A DNA stretch of 64,000 nucleotides from Craterostigma plantagineum (lineage: Eukaryota > Streptophyta > Magnoliopsida > Lamiales > Linderniaceae): positions 62,001 to 126,000 of the forward strand of contig JAPQWV010000674.1 of assembly GCA_027422505.1 (NCBI GenBank), given 5' to 3'. The position numbers and the translations under genes were made by a program. The notes beneath the pieces were generated by a model, which saw only the letters and a list, made by a program, of their open reading frames with translations, did no database searches and was not told the origin of the DNA. Below, in pieces: positions 1-11,686 of the stretch. Each line of letters begins with the position of its first letter. Position 1 is the first letter of the stretch.

Positions 1-1632
1 AGGTGGCCAACATAATGTTCGGGCGACTTGAGGTAAGATAGAGGAGAGACCCGATGATGCTGCGATAGAGTGTGATGTCGACTGCTTTTCCAGAGGGATC
101 GGCATCCACTTGCAGCTTGTAGCCATGGGATGCTGATAGGCTTGCTCTGATCTCGATGGAATTTCGGCAAGATGTCTCTAATGTACTTGGTCTGACTTAT
201 GAAATTCCATCATCGAGCTGCCTGACTTGTAACCCCAAAAAGAAATGCATTTCTCCCATGTGGCTCATTTCAAACTTGCTCTTCATTAAATCTCCAGACC
301 TCGTGCAAAGCCGTGGATTTATTGATCCAAAGATGATGTCGTCTATGTAAACTTGGACGACCATCAAGTCGTTGTCTTGCCATTTGATGAAGAGTGTCGT
401 ATCGATAGTCCTCGGATGAATAAAGAATTTACGAGGGAACTCACTCAAAACATCATACCAAGCACGTGGGGCTTGTTTTAGTCTGTAGAGAGCTTTATCC
501 AATTGATAGACGTGATCGGGACGTTCTAGGCCAACGAAGCCTTCTGGTTGAGGGACATATACTTTCTCCTTTAACACGCCGTTGAGAAAGACGATCTTAA
601 CGTCCATTTGGTAGACTTTGAAGTCTATATGAGCCTCATAAGCCAAGACAAGGCGGATGGCTTCGATATGGGCAACAGGAGCATACGTCTCGTCATAGTC
701 ATGCTTTCCTGTTGATTGTAGCCCTCCGCAACCAATCTTACTTTATTCCTGATCACTTCTCCATCTTCGTTCTTTTGTCTTGAATACCCATTTGGTCCCG
801 ATGATAGTTTTCCCATGCAGACGGGGTACTAATGTCCACACTTGGAGGTGTTCGAATTGGTTGATCTCGTCTTGCATCACAATTACCCAATACGTGTCCT
901 TAAGTGCGTCTGCTACCTTGGTTGGCTCGTTTTGGCTTAAAAAGCAACTGAATAGTCCTTTCTGATGTCTTGTCCTTACTCCACTCGAAGGATCACCAAT
1001 TATCTAATCAACTGGATGTGCTCGAGTCCACTTACGCTCATGAGGCAATGCCGAGCTAGAAGCATCAACCATTTGTGGAGCGAGTTCTCCAATGATCTGA
1101 GGCTGTTCAACTAGTTGAGGAAAATTCAGTTTCAGCACTTGAGTTGAACGACTCTGATGACATTTCCTCAATTTCCATGGTTGGATCTTCAGCATTCTGA
1201 GGTAATTCTGAATCGGGTGAGGTGAGGACATTTGAATATAGGCGTTGTCTTGTGGAGGTTCCACGACAGGTGTGGTAGCGGTGTTGTTCGGCCGATATAT
1301 CTGCTCAAAAGCGAGTCCAAGTCTTCTAAAGCAAATCTCATAGCTTCTTCTGATGGTGAATCCAAAGTTGTTGCCATTCTATTTTGGTCTTGTGCCAACA
1401 CACCAGTAAGAACGGGTTCTGAACTGTCGTATTCAAGAATCATCTTGTTAGGTACGTGTCCTGAACTGAGATGAACAAGAGCCATATCTGCCACTTCTTG
1501 GAAAGTGATATTATAGCTTTCTTTTATTGTTCGGTTGGACTTGATGTATACTCTGTATGCTTTCGAAGTAGAAGAATACCCGACAAATAGATTGGGAGAC
1601 AGAGGAAGCTTTGAGCTTTTCAATCTCTTCAA
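1..1632 (-). pseudogene. CopA pol remnant (post-integrase linker, reverse transcriptase)
   Basis: Broken copia pol on the minus strand. The stretch 1,189-1,632 begins with the FVGYSSTSKAYRVYIKS motif typical of the sequence following copia integrase. The linker and RT follow in shifted frames at 1,004-1,264 and 625-816. At 197-646 the RT core is clear: VYQMDVK and [17 protein letters not shown] precede YIDDIIFGS, which holds the two catalytic aspartates with Y-I-D-D in place of Y-V-D-D. The connection region continues to the left edge. It is split over at least four frames, so no polyprotein can be made. Confidence 0.88.
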
Positions 1633-1639
1633 GGAACAT

Positions 1640-3934
1640 TTTCTTTTCAGCCAAAATTCTCTCGTTCTTTTTATGATGAGACTTAACCCTTCTGTTTTCC
1701 TAACAATAGGAGGTATACAGAGAGAATATTCAGAATGTTGAGTTTGTGCTTTCTCGTTTGTATAACGATCTTCGGGAAGATAAATTGACTCAAAGCTCCA
1801 ACCCTTGGCAAGATCCCTAGTTTGTAACTTTGATCCAATTCTGTGTAGGAAAAGGGGATTTCAATCCTAGTTTTGGCTTTTCTCTTGAGTTTCTTCTAAT
1901 GCATCTAATTCTTTTGCGTTAGTAAAAACCAGAAGATTCGTTAATCCCAAACCCCATGTACTTGACATCGTAAAGTTGTTTGCAGTCAACTTAGCTACGT
2001 GGATTCCGAAGCCTAAGCCAAATTTATAATCATAGAATTCTAAGTCAATGGGTTAGCTTAAGAATATTGTTTGATCAGTTTGTCCCCTTCTTACAAGAAG
2101 ATCTTCTAATTTCTTAATCTTTTGTATAGCTTCTTACGTTCTTCGCCTAAGAGAGCATATTATTTTCCACAATTAATTTGGCGGGTTTACAGGCATTAAG
2201 ATCATTCGTAAGTTCACAAAACTTAGCATTATATTTATCTAAGTCACCTTCTAGGTTGGTGACCTTAGTTGTTGCTTCAGTTAACCTACAACTGAGGCTA
2301 GCTTTCTCATTGGGATTTCTAACCAAACAATTATAGTTATTTTCTAGCCTGTCTTCTAATTACTCAATTTGAAATCATGCTTCTCTATTTGAGGGTTCCT
2401 GGTCTCACTAATATTAAGTTCTTAGTAAGTTCTTCTATTTGTGCGCTAGAGCTCCTAAGTTCTGTCTCGATACTAGTTATCCTCTCATGAGACTTAGTTA
2501 ATTTCTTTTCTACTTCCGTAATGTTTTCTGCTCACGTTTCATGTTAGCATATTCTAACTGATATGATTCTAACATGGTCAATAATGTGGAAGGACAGACT
2601 ACCTCTTGTGGATATTCGGATGCTTGGTCATCATCCATCTGAATGGAGGTTTCGTCGTCTGAGTTCTCGTCCAGGCGGGCCATGAGGGCTAGGTTATCCT
2701 CTTCAGAGCTTGACGTATCTCCGAGCCAGTGGTCTTGTTCTACCATCAGAACTACCTCAACTTCTTTCTGCTTTGTGAGTTGAAGATTCTTGGAGTAGTA
2801 ATTGGCATCTCTTGTTTGGTGATTGCACTCTCTGGCATAGTGACCTGGTTTGCCGCAGTTAAAGCACTTCTTTGGTTCTTTAGCATTCTTTACTTCGGAG
2901 GTCTCGGGTGCGCGTTCTTTGTTCTTTGAGCTTGAAGTCTGAAGTCGGGTTGGCTGATGATGAGGACTTCGTTTTGAAGTATTGCTTCCTCATCGTTTTT
3001 ACAATTAGAGTCAACTGCTTTCCCAGCGTTTTTATATTTGGCTCCACATCTGAACTGATTCATCTTCGACTCTGAAGGGGTAGGCGGCCTAGTGATCTTC
3101 TCTTTCCTTGACTTTGAACTCCACTTCTCTGAGACTAGGGCAACTGTGTCTTCGTTCAGCTTGCCCTTCTGCTCCTTCTGAATCTCACTTACATCTTCCT
3201 CGTGCTGTACGAGATTGTAGAACATGACATGGATATCCAACTCCTCAAGGTCTTTGTTTTGTCTGATTTGGGTGGATATCTTTTTCCATTCCGAGGGCGG
3301 AGAGGGTAGGAGTCGAATGCTGGTTTCCACATTCGTCTTGGTGATTTCTATTTGGTGATTTCTATTTTCCTCATCTCATTCAGAAGTGAGATATCTCTGA
3401 TACATATCATGCAGGCTCTCCTCATGTTTGCTCTGAAAGAGTCGTAAGTCGTGAGAATGTTTGCCTTCTTGGCTTTGATGTTCCATTCTTTGCACATCTT
3501 GTGCAGTTCATTCCATATCCTCTTAGCCGTTGGAAGGCTGTCGATCTATCGATAGATGTCATTTGGGATGTCCTACATTAGAGTATCCTTGGTTATCTGA
3601 TCAGCCTTTGCTCTAACTCTTTCCTCCTCCGTGTATTCCTAGGCTCTTTGAGTCGTCTAGAGGCAGGAATTGGAGGATTGACTGTGTTGTCGTCGGGTAC
3701 ATTTACCCGGAACTGAGTTGTACCATGCTCAAGTGACATGAGAAGGTTGTCGGCTGATCCTTTAGCTCGAGGAAATTCTTCGCCATACAGTGTATTCGCC
3801 TCTTTTAAGGACCAGAGGACGGTTGTCATTTCCCAGTTTGTAAGCATCCATAATTTTTGTAGTAGAGTTGATGAGGGATCTTCGTTGTTTCTTTTGAGGG
3901 TTGAAGATGATGTAATGTGCTCCACAAGTGGCAA
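1640..3934 (-). pseudogene. CopA gag remnant
   Basis: Nucleocapsid-type copia gag in pieces. The N-terminal part (3,593-3,934) contains the motif MLTNWEMTTVLWSLKEANTL. The middle (2,890-3,330) carries SEWKKISTQIRQNKDLEELDIHVMF, as in UBN2-type gag. A CCHC zinc knuckle (CFNCGKPGHYAREC) is encoded around 2,827-2,873. It is followed by an acidic stretch (DHWLGDTSSSEEDNLALMARLDE) and then a decayed coiled-coil-rich region to about 1,700. All landmarks match the copy at 42.2-45.1 kb in order. The frames are interrupted, so it is a pseudogene. Confidence 0.85.
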
Positions 3935-4846
3935 ATTAGTTAGTAGCGTTTGATTCGAAGGCGGTCGAGATATAATTTTGATTCAATCTTTAAAGTTTGA
4001 TAAAAAATAATATCGTCGAAATAAAATGGACAGTATTGTTCACGTGCGTGAAACTGTCAGCAATAATTTTCGAGCGAAATAAATTGTTCAAATCTTGCGT
4101 ATGGTAAGTTTCTCGTAGAGCCAAAATAACTCCCTTGACCGAAAAATTTACGATCGCAAATGATTTTCGCTTGGTCAAACTTAATAGTCTGACCGCAAAT
4201 GGTTTTCGAGAGAGAACCTTTATGCGCACAAAGTCAAAATAGGTCTCCTTCGAAAAAGATCATCGCTATATACTACTCGAGAAATTTTTAACTAAAATCG
4301 CTCCTAGAGATGACGACTATAGCGCTGACTTAGTATTCTGATCGAGAAAAATTTTCGCGCGGAGTTTTCTATCGAGAAATTAATTTGATTGAAGACTTTA
4401 GCGAGGAAAAATCGAAATCGAGCAAATAATCTCAGAACACTAATAATCCTGATTCTAGTAGAAACAACAAATTAGGCAACAAATTTCGGATATCTGCTCG
4501 AATCATCTACTGACTTAGCACGAACAAACAATTAAGCACGTCATGAAGCAAAATATATATCGAGTTTGGTCAAAATCAGAACGTGTTCTAAGTGTTCTAC
4601 GCGCGAACAGTAACTATGCAAATCCAACCAATTCTGCTAATTCGATGATCTGTTTGCCACCGATCTAATCGCAAATGAATTCTAGCACTTACGCGAGCAC
4701 ATAAACATCAAATTGTCAACTAAGCACAAAATAAGAAATATCAGATCGAAATCAGTTTGGCGCCAAAACTATTCTTCGAATGGAAGAGTTTCAGAATTTC
4801 CATTTCGATCCGATTCTAACATTTTTATTCAAAACAGAACGAATTT
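3935..4846 (-). other. CopA untranslated leader, rich in CGATCG-type palindromes
   Basis: Non-coding DNA between primer site and gag. It is AT-rich with repeated short palindromic motifs of the CGATCG/TTTTCG...CGAAAA kind. The same style of sequence lies at the matching place in CopH (45,074-46,138). I see no reading frame worth calling. Confidence 0.7.
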
Positions 4847-4858
4847 GCTCTGATACCA
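4847..4858 (-). other. CopA primer binding site
   Basis: The plus strand reads GCTCTGATACCA, so the element strand reads TGGTATCAGAGC. This is the complement of the 3' end of plant initiator-Met tRNA, used to prime minus-strand DNA synthesis. It lies two bases inside the LTR edge. Confidence 0.9.
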
Positions 4859-4860
4859 AT

Positions 4861-5203
4861 TGTTAGGTCCTCGATTATCACTCCTATGATTCTAGACTTC
4901 AATCCTTAGTTAATCGAATAGAATCCTATGAAATCTAAGCTCGATCGAAAACTTGTTAACCTCGAGAGAGAATTTTCTCAGTGAGATGAAGATTATGCTG
5001 TTTTCTCTATAATTCGGATTGGCAGCCCTTCAGATTAATTCAATAATTTTCTATTTTAAGCTCAAATGTTTACATGGTATTTACACCAAACAAACTTGGT
5101 ATAAATAACAAGCTAGTCCTAATCTAAGGACAAATATAATAAAAGCCCCTAATTACACGGACAACTAATGAAATCAAAGCACAACTAAAGCGTATATTCT
5201 ACA
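4861..5203 (-). repeat. CopA 5' LTR (343 bp)
   Basis: Bounded by TG...CA on the element strand (starts TGTAGAATA, ends CCTAACA). It closely resembles the LTRs at 31,134, 46,154 and 49,018 in length and order of motifs. It includes a TATA-like GGTATAAATA and the run ACCAAACAAACTTGGTATAAAT on the plus strand. The five bases after it (CAAAG, 5,204-5,208) are the expected target duplication. Confidence 0.9.
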
Positions 5204-6718
5204 CAAAGGCAAAGCCCCCATCACCTAAAACGAAACTGCTGCACCTGATCCGTCCACTGATACCGACGCCGGCCCGTGGGGAGTTCCAATAGAAAAACTC
5301 ATCGACATCCCAATGGCCAGATTTGGCACAGCACCAAGTCTCAACGCTCGTGAACAGAAAGTTCTTACACTGCTTGAGATACTATTCTCCTGCCGCGATG
5401 AGGCTCAGTAGTCCAATCAACCACGTGATGACCCAGAAGATGAGGGCTGTCTCGAGTGGGAGAAGACACAAGGCAATGAGCCTCATCCTCAGAAGCAACA
5501 ATCACCACTACCAAAACTACCAAAACACCCCGAACTACTACGAAAACGACACACCAGGTTTTCCTCATCACAAAGAGAAGCCTCCTCACCATCCCACACT
5601 ACATCTTCCACCTCCCACAACGTAGCACACTATAGCTTCCCAGTCCCACAAGCCAAAGAAGCCATTCAATTACTCCATCATCTACAAATATATCCCTTCA
5701 GACAGATGAACTAACCGTATCTCTCGAAGAGCTCTATAATGCTCACACCACCGTTGAAAAGTACATCTTCAATGATGATTGGATAACAAAGTCGATGGAT
5801 TCAGCCATAGCCAAAGGCCTATTGGAGAATGCCAGATTCTTTCGGATGAAGGCAAATATAAGCCTGGCTCTAATTGACGACGACGAACTCGAGGAAGGTG
5901 AAGACTATGAAGCTAAAATTCCAAAACTTCCAGAGCTTCTCCAACACACTGTCGTTGATGAGGAGTGCCCAACATCGAAGACGATGATAGGAAAAGAGCT
6001 TAAACTTCCATGGGAGAACGCCAAGGTGATCGCTCCATATCAAGAAGAGATACGAAGGAGAATATGAAGGAAGATAAGATTAAGAAGCTGGACGAGCTTG
6101 CACTTAGAGGTCTAACCCATCTTCCGAGACCGAAGGCCGTCCAGTACCTGCTCTCACTTCTTAGACTACTTATGCTCAAAGGAAAAGGAGGTGATGTGGA
6201 TGCACTCCGAAGCGAAGAGGCGAACAGACCCAGAATCAAAGAAATTTGGGAGTTCGAAAGGCACGAATTGCGGACATCGAAGTCCCAATCTACAAGGTAC
6301 GACGAGATAATGGAGCGTACAAAGAGCTGAATGAAGCCGACTTCGCCTACATCAGAGGTGAAGATATAGAGCAGATAGTAGGAGAGTACAGAATGCTTGG
6401 AACACTCCGGAATCCAGATATCAGGATAGGCTACGTCGCTTTAAAGCGATTCTTGATGCGCCAGATCAAATACAACGCAACTCACGACCTCCAAATGCGC
6501 TAGAGAGTAACCTGAAGAAGGTGAATCTCAAGAAGCCATCCTTCGAAGTCCCAGATCCAAGTTTCGACGAAGGCCACATCATCAATGAAGACGACGATCC
6601 ATCCATGGTCTACGTCAACTATAAGGGAGAGACGAGGCTAGTGAAGACATCAGAGATCCTCAAATTCAATGATGTAACCCTCCTGATCATTCAAAGCAAA
6701 CTCAGAGCAAGCAACTAA
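5204..6718 (+). pseudogene. CopE third ORF (C-terminal half), copia extra protein
   Basis: Coding remnant in several frames. At 5,795-6,067 it reads NARFFRMKANISLALIDDDE, then KIPKLPELL and LPWENAK. These align with VRHFLQQASVDLVLIEDEEL, YIPRLPELI and MPWENII of the CopH third ORF at 32,230-32,592. Later pieces at 6,246-6,503 (RQIKYNATHDLQM) and 6,521-6,718 match the CopH C-terminal region (RQVKYFAAHDLQMALESNMKKV). The function is unknown. I see no polymerase, protease or integrase motif. It lies between pol and the 3' LTR, the position of env-like or extra ORFs in some plant copia elements. Confidence 0.75.
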
Positions 6719-6911
6719 GGTTCAAGAAGAAGCTGAGTCGAGAGGAGAAGTATGAGAATATGATGATCGACGTTATATCTGAGAAAATCAGACATCATCG
6801 CAGAATATGATCTTATGAGCACTTCACTTCTTAGGACTCAAGCGGTCTGTCTGCACACTGGCTAAACCCAAGAAAAGGAAGGACGGAGGATGCCAAAGAA
6901 AAGAGGACACT

Positions 6912-6922
6912 AAGGGGGAGAT
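6912..6922 (+). other. CopE polypurine tract
   Basis: AAGGGGGAGAT just ahead of the LTR, the usual copia plus-strand priming site. Confidence 0.85.
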
Positions 6923-7224
6923 TCTTAGGAATTAATTGTAGTGTCCTCTAATTATTTAAGTCTTGGGTTTATTTGTTACTTAATGGGTTGTAGTAGTTTG
7001 GGGAGACAATTGTTATTAACTAGAAATTTGGTGTTTGGCTTCAACATACCAATTAATTTTGGTATAAAAAGCCCATAATTACCCTTGTTAGGGTATATCA
7101 AAACAAAAGTTATTTGAAGCCGTTCTCGTTAAACACACACACGAACTCACTTTCAAGGTGCTCCCTACGCTTCTAATCTTTCAAATAATCTTTTGATCCT
7201 TATTTGGTAACAAGAGACCCAACA
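6923..7224 (+). repeat. CopE 3' LTR (302 bp)
   Basis: Follows the polypurine tract and ends GACCCAACA. The expected TG start reads TC here, a likely point mutation. A TATA-like GGTATAAAAAGCCC lies about 140 bases in. Apart from that promoter neighbourhood it is unlike the TGTAGA-type LTRs of the related copies in this window. Confidence 0.8.
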
Positions 7225-7228
7225 TCGT

Positions 7229-8107
7229 GATTTGAAAATTCTCTCTACGTACCCCATATTGTTAAGAAAATAGAGGGATTAAGAGTTTCATGGAAAAGGA
7301 ACGAGAGAATTTTGAAGCAGAAAATAAATTATTGTTAAAGGAGATTGAAAATCTCAAAGCCTCCTCAGTCTCACAAACTGTTTCTCAAGTATCTCCCTCA
7401 CATGAAAATATAATTTTGAAAAGTGTGAAGAAATATAAAATGCCTTCCATTATCAGAAAAAAATAATAATATTTCAAAAAATATTATGTCTAATCCAGTT
7501 TGTACTACGTCTACAGGGAGCATAGTAAAGGGGCTAAAGCAATCGAAGGCGAGGATGTCTAGTTTAGAAATAAAGAAGGAGACTCTAGATGCATTGTTCT
7601 AAAATTATCTTCTCCTTCTGTAAAAACAAAAGACACGTGAAATTAAAGAGCAATTTCCTCGCTTAAATCATCGTTTCCACATGCTCTCCAAAGCCCCCAA
7701 ATAAGCACTAATTTTGAAACCGGCTCTTCATCTACCAATAACTTCGAACATCTAAGACAATTTCACTAGGATGACTCGTAGGAAACAAGATCCATCCATT
7801 AAGAAAGCTTATGGCGCCATTCATTCATGTTCTCACCTAAGGTATCCAGTCCAGATTCAATCACCAAATCACCTTAGGAGACTTTCTAGTGAGAAGATCT
7901 TTTCCACGATCAAGCCTACTAATGCATTTGCCAGTGCAGAAATTCATCTTCCCTGCCAGGTTCAACCTAAATGGGTTTCTAAATCTTTCGCCAAGGAAGA
8001 AAAAAGCCAAAAAAGGCCAAGTCTCCTACAAAGCAAAACCCAAATCAACTTCTCCAAAGTTTGTTTGGGTACCTAAAGCTCTCACTAGTGAAAGGAACCT
8101 AACATGA
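7229..8107 (+). pseudogene. CopD gag C-terminal remnant
   Basis: Begins with sequence matching the gag coil region of CopA (around 1,680-1,740) and CopH (around 43,000). At 7,290-7,467 it encodes ENFEAENKLLLKEIENLKASS, close to CopH FLKEMENLKASSSSQTTS. Later fragments at 7,771-8,107 (TRRKQDPSIKKAYGAIHSC) match CopH TRRKQDQAIKKAYGAVHAC. The zinc-knuckle half of gag is absent, presumably left of the CopE insertion. Stops and shifts throughout. Confidence 0.75.
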
Positions 8108-8185
8108 ACCACTAATGAAATCTGCTAATCCGATAGGACCAATTCAAAAGGGGGTACCTAAAGTTCTCTAAATCGTTTTTTAGAT

Positions 8186-8480
8186 CCCATCATGTGTGGT
8201 ACCTCGTCTCTGGTTGCTCCACACACATGACGGAAATCAAGAACTGTTGAGCAACTATCAAGACCGACTAAATGGAAAAGTCAGAAACGACTCAGCTCCA
8301 ATTCTTGGATTTGGAGACATTATTCTGGACAATCAGACCATCAATGATGTCTCTTATGTCGAAAGTCTCCGTCATAACTTATTCATCATAGGCCAGTTCT
8401 GTGACAAAGGGTTCTAGGTGGCCTTCCTTGCTGACCGGTTCAGTATTTTGGACAATCAGGATCATGAACTTCTCCAAGGT
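8186..8480 (+). pseudogene. CopD protease remnant with lost catalytic aspartate
   Basis: Aspartic protease region. The active-site triplet reads V-S-G in WYLVSGCSTHMT (around 8,197-8,232) where CopH has WYLDSGFSTHMT. The catalytic Asp codon GAC has become GTC. A frameshift follows, and the rest reads NQELLSNYQDRLNGKV and then VESLRHNLFIIGQFCDKGF, matching CopH 41,925-42,158. Inactive on two counts. Confidence 0.8.
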
Positions 8481-9423
8481 TTCAAGAAGTCTAATCTTTA
8501 CACGATCAACTTGACGTCTGTACGGCTTCGATTGCTATCTACTTTATTTCACAGATAACTATTCAGAGGAGCAGCTTTTGGCATCAAAGGGTGTCTCATC
8601 TGAATCTCAAAGTTCTTCAGGACTTTCTACGAAAAAGTTGGTTCACGGTCTACCACAATACTGAAAGCACAAGAGCACAATTGTTCGTCTTGTGAGCTTG
8701 GCAAAATGAAGCGAGCTACTCACCACATCAAATGTGTTCCATCCACGTTCCTTCCGTTGGAATTGTTACACATGGATCTCTGTGGATCTATACGGACTCA
8801 GAGTATCGATGGACGAAAGTATGTGCTGGTGATAGTGGACGACTAGTCTCACTACACATGGACAAAATTCCTCCGAACAAAAGATGAGACAGGGGACTTG
8901 ATTACCAACTTTGTGAATATGACTCAGAACTTACTGCAATAGACTGTCCAACGACCAGACAATGGGACTGAGTTCAAAAACAAGTTTCTCAGTGATTTTT
9001 ATCAGAGACATGGAATTAGTCAGCAATTCTCAACCGCAAAAACACCTCAACAGAATGGGGTAGTCGAGAGGAAGAACCGAACTTCAGTGGAAGCCGCGCG
9101 TACGATGCTGATCCACTCTGGCCTCCCACACTTCCTTTGGGCTGAAGCAGTTAATACCGCTAGTTTCACTCAGAACATGACGCTCATTCAGAAGCGTTTT
9201 GACAAGACTCCGCACGAGATCAATAATGGAAGAATTCCAAATATATCATTCTTCAAGGTTTTCGGATGCAAGTGCTTTGTGGCAAATGATCGAGAGCAAC
9301 GTGCCAAGTTCGACCCTAAAGCATTCGAAGCCACTTTTGTTGGATAGTCTTCAACATCTAAGATGTACCGAGTATGCATCAAGTCAACCCGGTCGATTAT
9401 GGAAAGCTACAATGTCACCTTCA
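8481..9423 (+). pseudogene. CopD integrase remnant
   Basis: GAG-pre-integrase and integrase core in broken frames. Recognisable parts include the HLNLKVLQ zinc-binding neighbourhood and a core region in which the codons around 8,960-9,080 match CopH DNGTEFKN and TPQQNGVVERKN. At 9,087-9,347 a frame reads MEAARTMLIHSGLPHFLWAEAVNTASF and continues to FEATFVG, the integrase C-terminal end. In-frame stops occur throughout. Confidence 0.8.
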
Positions 9424-10976
9424 TGAAGTGACGGATATGGCTCATGAGCACATCAGTTCAGGACTCGTGCCTAACCCGATGGCTTATGAACATGACAGTT
9501 CAGTACCCGTGCTTACTGGTGTGTTGGCACAGAACCAACAGAGATCGGCAACAACACGAAACTCCTCGTCAGAAGAAGACATGAGAATAGCTGAAGAAGA
9601 CTTGGATTCGCTTTTTGAGCATCTATATCGGTTGAGCAACACAATCACTACCCCTGTAGCGGAACCCCCACCTGAAGAAAACGATACACCAAGTTCTTCA
9701 CCTATCCATACCTCACCCGCTTCAGAATCACCATAGAGTGCTGCAGATTTTATACCAATGATGAGACTATTCCAACCGATCCCCACGCTGAAGGTCCCAA
9801 TATGGAATTATCTCAATCAGAAGAACATTCTCAAAATTCTGGATGCCACGTTCCACAAATGGCTGATGACTCCACCTTAGCCTTGCCACATGAACGGAAG
9901 TGGACTCGAGCGCATCCCGTGGAACAAATAATCGGTGATCCTTCGAGTGGAGTGCGAACCCAAAATCAGAGCAGTCTGTTCTCATACTTCTTAAGCCAAA
10001 ACGAGCCAATAAATGTAGCAGACGCACTTAAGGACACAGACTGGGTGATAGCGATGCAAGACGAACTCAACCAATTCGAACGTCTCCAAGTGTGGAGACT
10101 AGTACCCCGTTCATCTGGAAAACTATCATTGGAACAAAGTGGGTTTTCAAGAACAAGAAATACGAACATGAAGAGGTAATCAGGAACAAAGCAAGACTTG
10201 CTGCTAAGGGCTACAACCAACAGGAAGGCATTGATTACGACGAGACGTATCCTCCTGTTGCCCATATCAAAGCCATCAGACTGTTCTTGGCTTACACGAC
10301 TCATAAGGACTTCAAAGTCTACCAAATGGATGTAAAAACCGCCTTTCTCAACTGCCTGTTAAAAGAAGAAGTCTACGTCGTTCAGCCAGAAGGCTTTGTC
10401 GACCAAGAGCACCATGATTACGTCTATCGACTGGACAAAGCTCTCTACGGATTGAACAAGCCCCACGTGCTTGGTATGACGTCCTGAGGGAATTCCTCGT
10501 GAAGTCTGGAGTTATCCGGGGAACCATCGATACGACTCTCTTCATCAAAATGACAAGACAAGGATCTGATGATCGTCCAACTCTAAGTCGACGACATCAT
10601 CTTCGGATCAACAAATCTCCGACTATGTAAGAAATTTGGAGATCTATTGAAGAGCAATTTCGAAATGAGCCCCATGGGAGAGATGCAGTTCTTCTAGGGA
10701 CTTCAGGTCAGACAGCTCGACAGCAGAATTTTCATCAGTCAATCAAAGTACATCAAGGAAATCTTGAAGAAAAACCATCAAGATCGGAGCAAGTCTCTTA
10801 TCACTACCATGGCAACGACTTATAAGTTGGATGCTAATCTTTCAAGAAAAGCAGTCGACATCACACTCTCGACATCATCGGCTCTCTTCTATATCTCACC
10901 TGGAGTCGGCCGGACATCATGTTTGCCACGTGCTTGTGTGCCTGTTTCCAAGCCGATCCCAAGGAATCCCACATAA
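9424..10976 (+). pseudogene. CopD linker and reverse transcriptase, RNase H missing
   Basis: The linker at 9,374-9,736 matches CopH. RT starts at 9,802-10,179 ([26 protein letters not shown]) and continues at 10,092-10,487 ([53 protein letters not shown]). At the active site the Tyr codon ahead of VDDII (around 10,575-10,590) is a stop, TAA. The last match, about 10,976, is the [11 protein letters not shown] region of CopH. After it the sequence goes straight to the spacer, so the whole RNase H domain is deleted. Confidence 0.82.
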
Positions 10977-11653
10977 TTGCTATATCTTGCATGAGAATTA
11001 TAAAAACAAAAATAATAATAATAAAAATAATAAAATTCAAAAATTATTATACATATATATAATATTAGGGGGGAAGAAGATATATTTAGGATGCTTTGAT
11101 CTAATCACAAATAATTTTTCCTTGACATGCGACAGATCCATTGCTTAATTTTGTCAGTCAAGTCGCATTCTTGTGTCTAAAGGTCATTAGTTTGCTCCAC
11201 TAGACACAAAGCCACTCCATATAAGTGATGAGCCTTTTTCTTTGGATTTATTCTTGAGCGAGTCACGCAACAATTGCTTGTCTTGACTTGTAATTCTTGG
11301 CCTCATACTGGCATTGCCTGAGAACGTTAGGAAAATGATTAGGGCACTTAGGAAATTCCTCACTCTGCCAATTAGAAAAATTCAATCCCGTACATTTCCT
11401 GTAGTCATCCATTTTGAGCCTTCTCTGAATTCCTTTTCTTTATTTGAAACCCGTTCAAGCCTTCAACCGAGTTCTAAATTCTTTGAAAGGATATTCAAAC
11501 GAGAAAAGTAGGGTGAGAAAAAGAGGAAAAAGAAAAAAAACATGACAAAAGAATGTGGAAAACACACACGAGGAATGCTCAACGCACAAATAGCAGTCCA
11601 AAAGAACATGCCCTCCCAATTATCGAGATCTTTCATAAATAATAAATGTATAT

Positions 11654-11686
<33 letters not shown>

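Larger units (their letters stand above)
1..5203 (-). mobile_element. CopA: Ty1/copia retrotransposon, internally deleted, runs off the left edge
   Basis: Minus-strand copia element. Reading leftward from 5,203 it has a 5' LTR, a primer site, an untranslated leader, gag, and then reverse transcriptase up to the window edge. Protease and most of the integrase are missing because gag is fused to the end of the integrase region near 1,620. Many stops and frameshifts make it non-coding. It belongs to the same family as the complete copy at 31,134-46,493, judged by LTR sequence and gag and RT motifs. Its 5' LTR abuts the third ORF of CopE at 5,204, so it most likely inserted there. The other end lies outside the window. 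Confidence 0.9.
5204..7224 (+). mobile_element. CopE: 3' part of a second copia element (third ORF and 3' LTR)
   Basis: Plus-strand fragment that starts exactly at the CopA LTR edge inside a third-ORF coding region. It runs through a polypurine tract into a 3' LTR. The LTR differs from that of CopA, CopD and CopH, so this is a distinct subfamily carrying the same extra ORF. Its gag-pol should lie beyond the left edge, past CopA. Its LTR ends at 7,224, directly against the gag of CopD, which suggests insertion into CopD. Confidence 0.8.
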
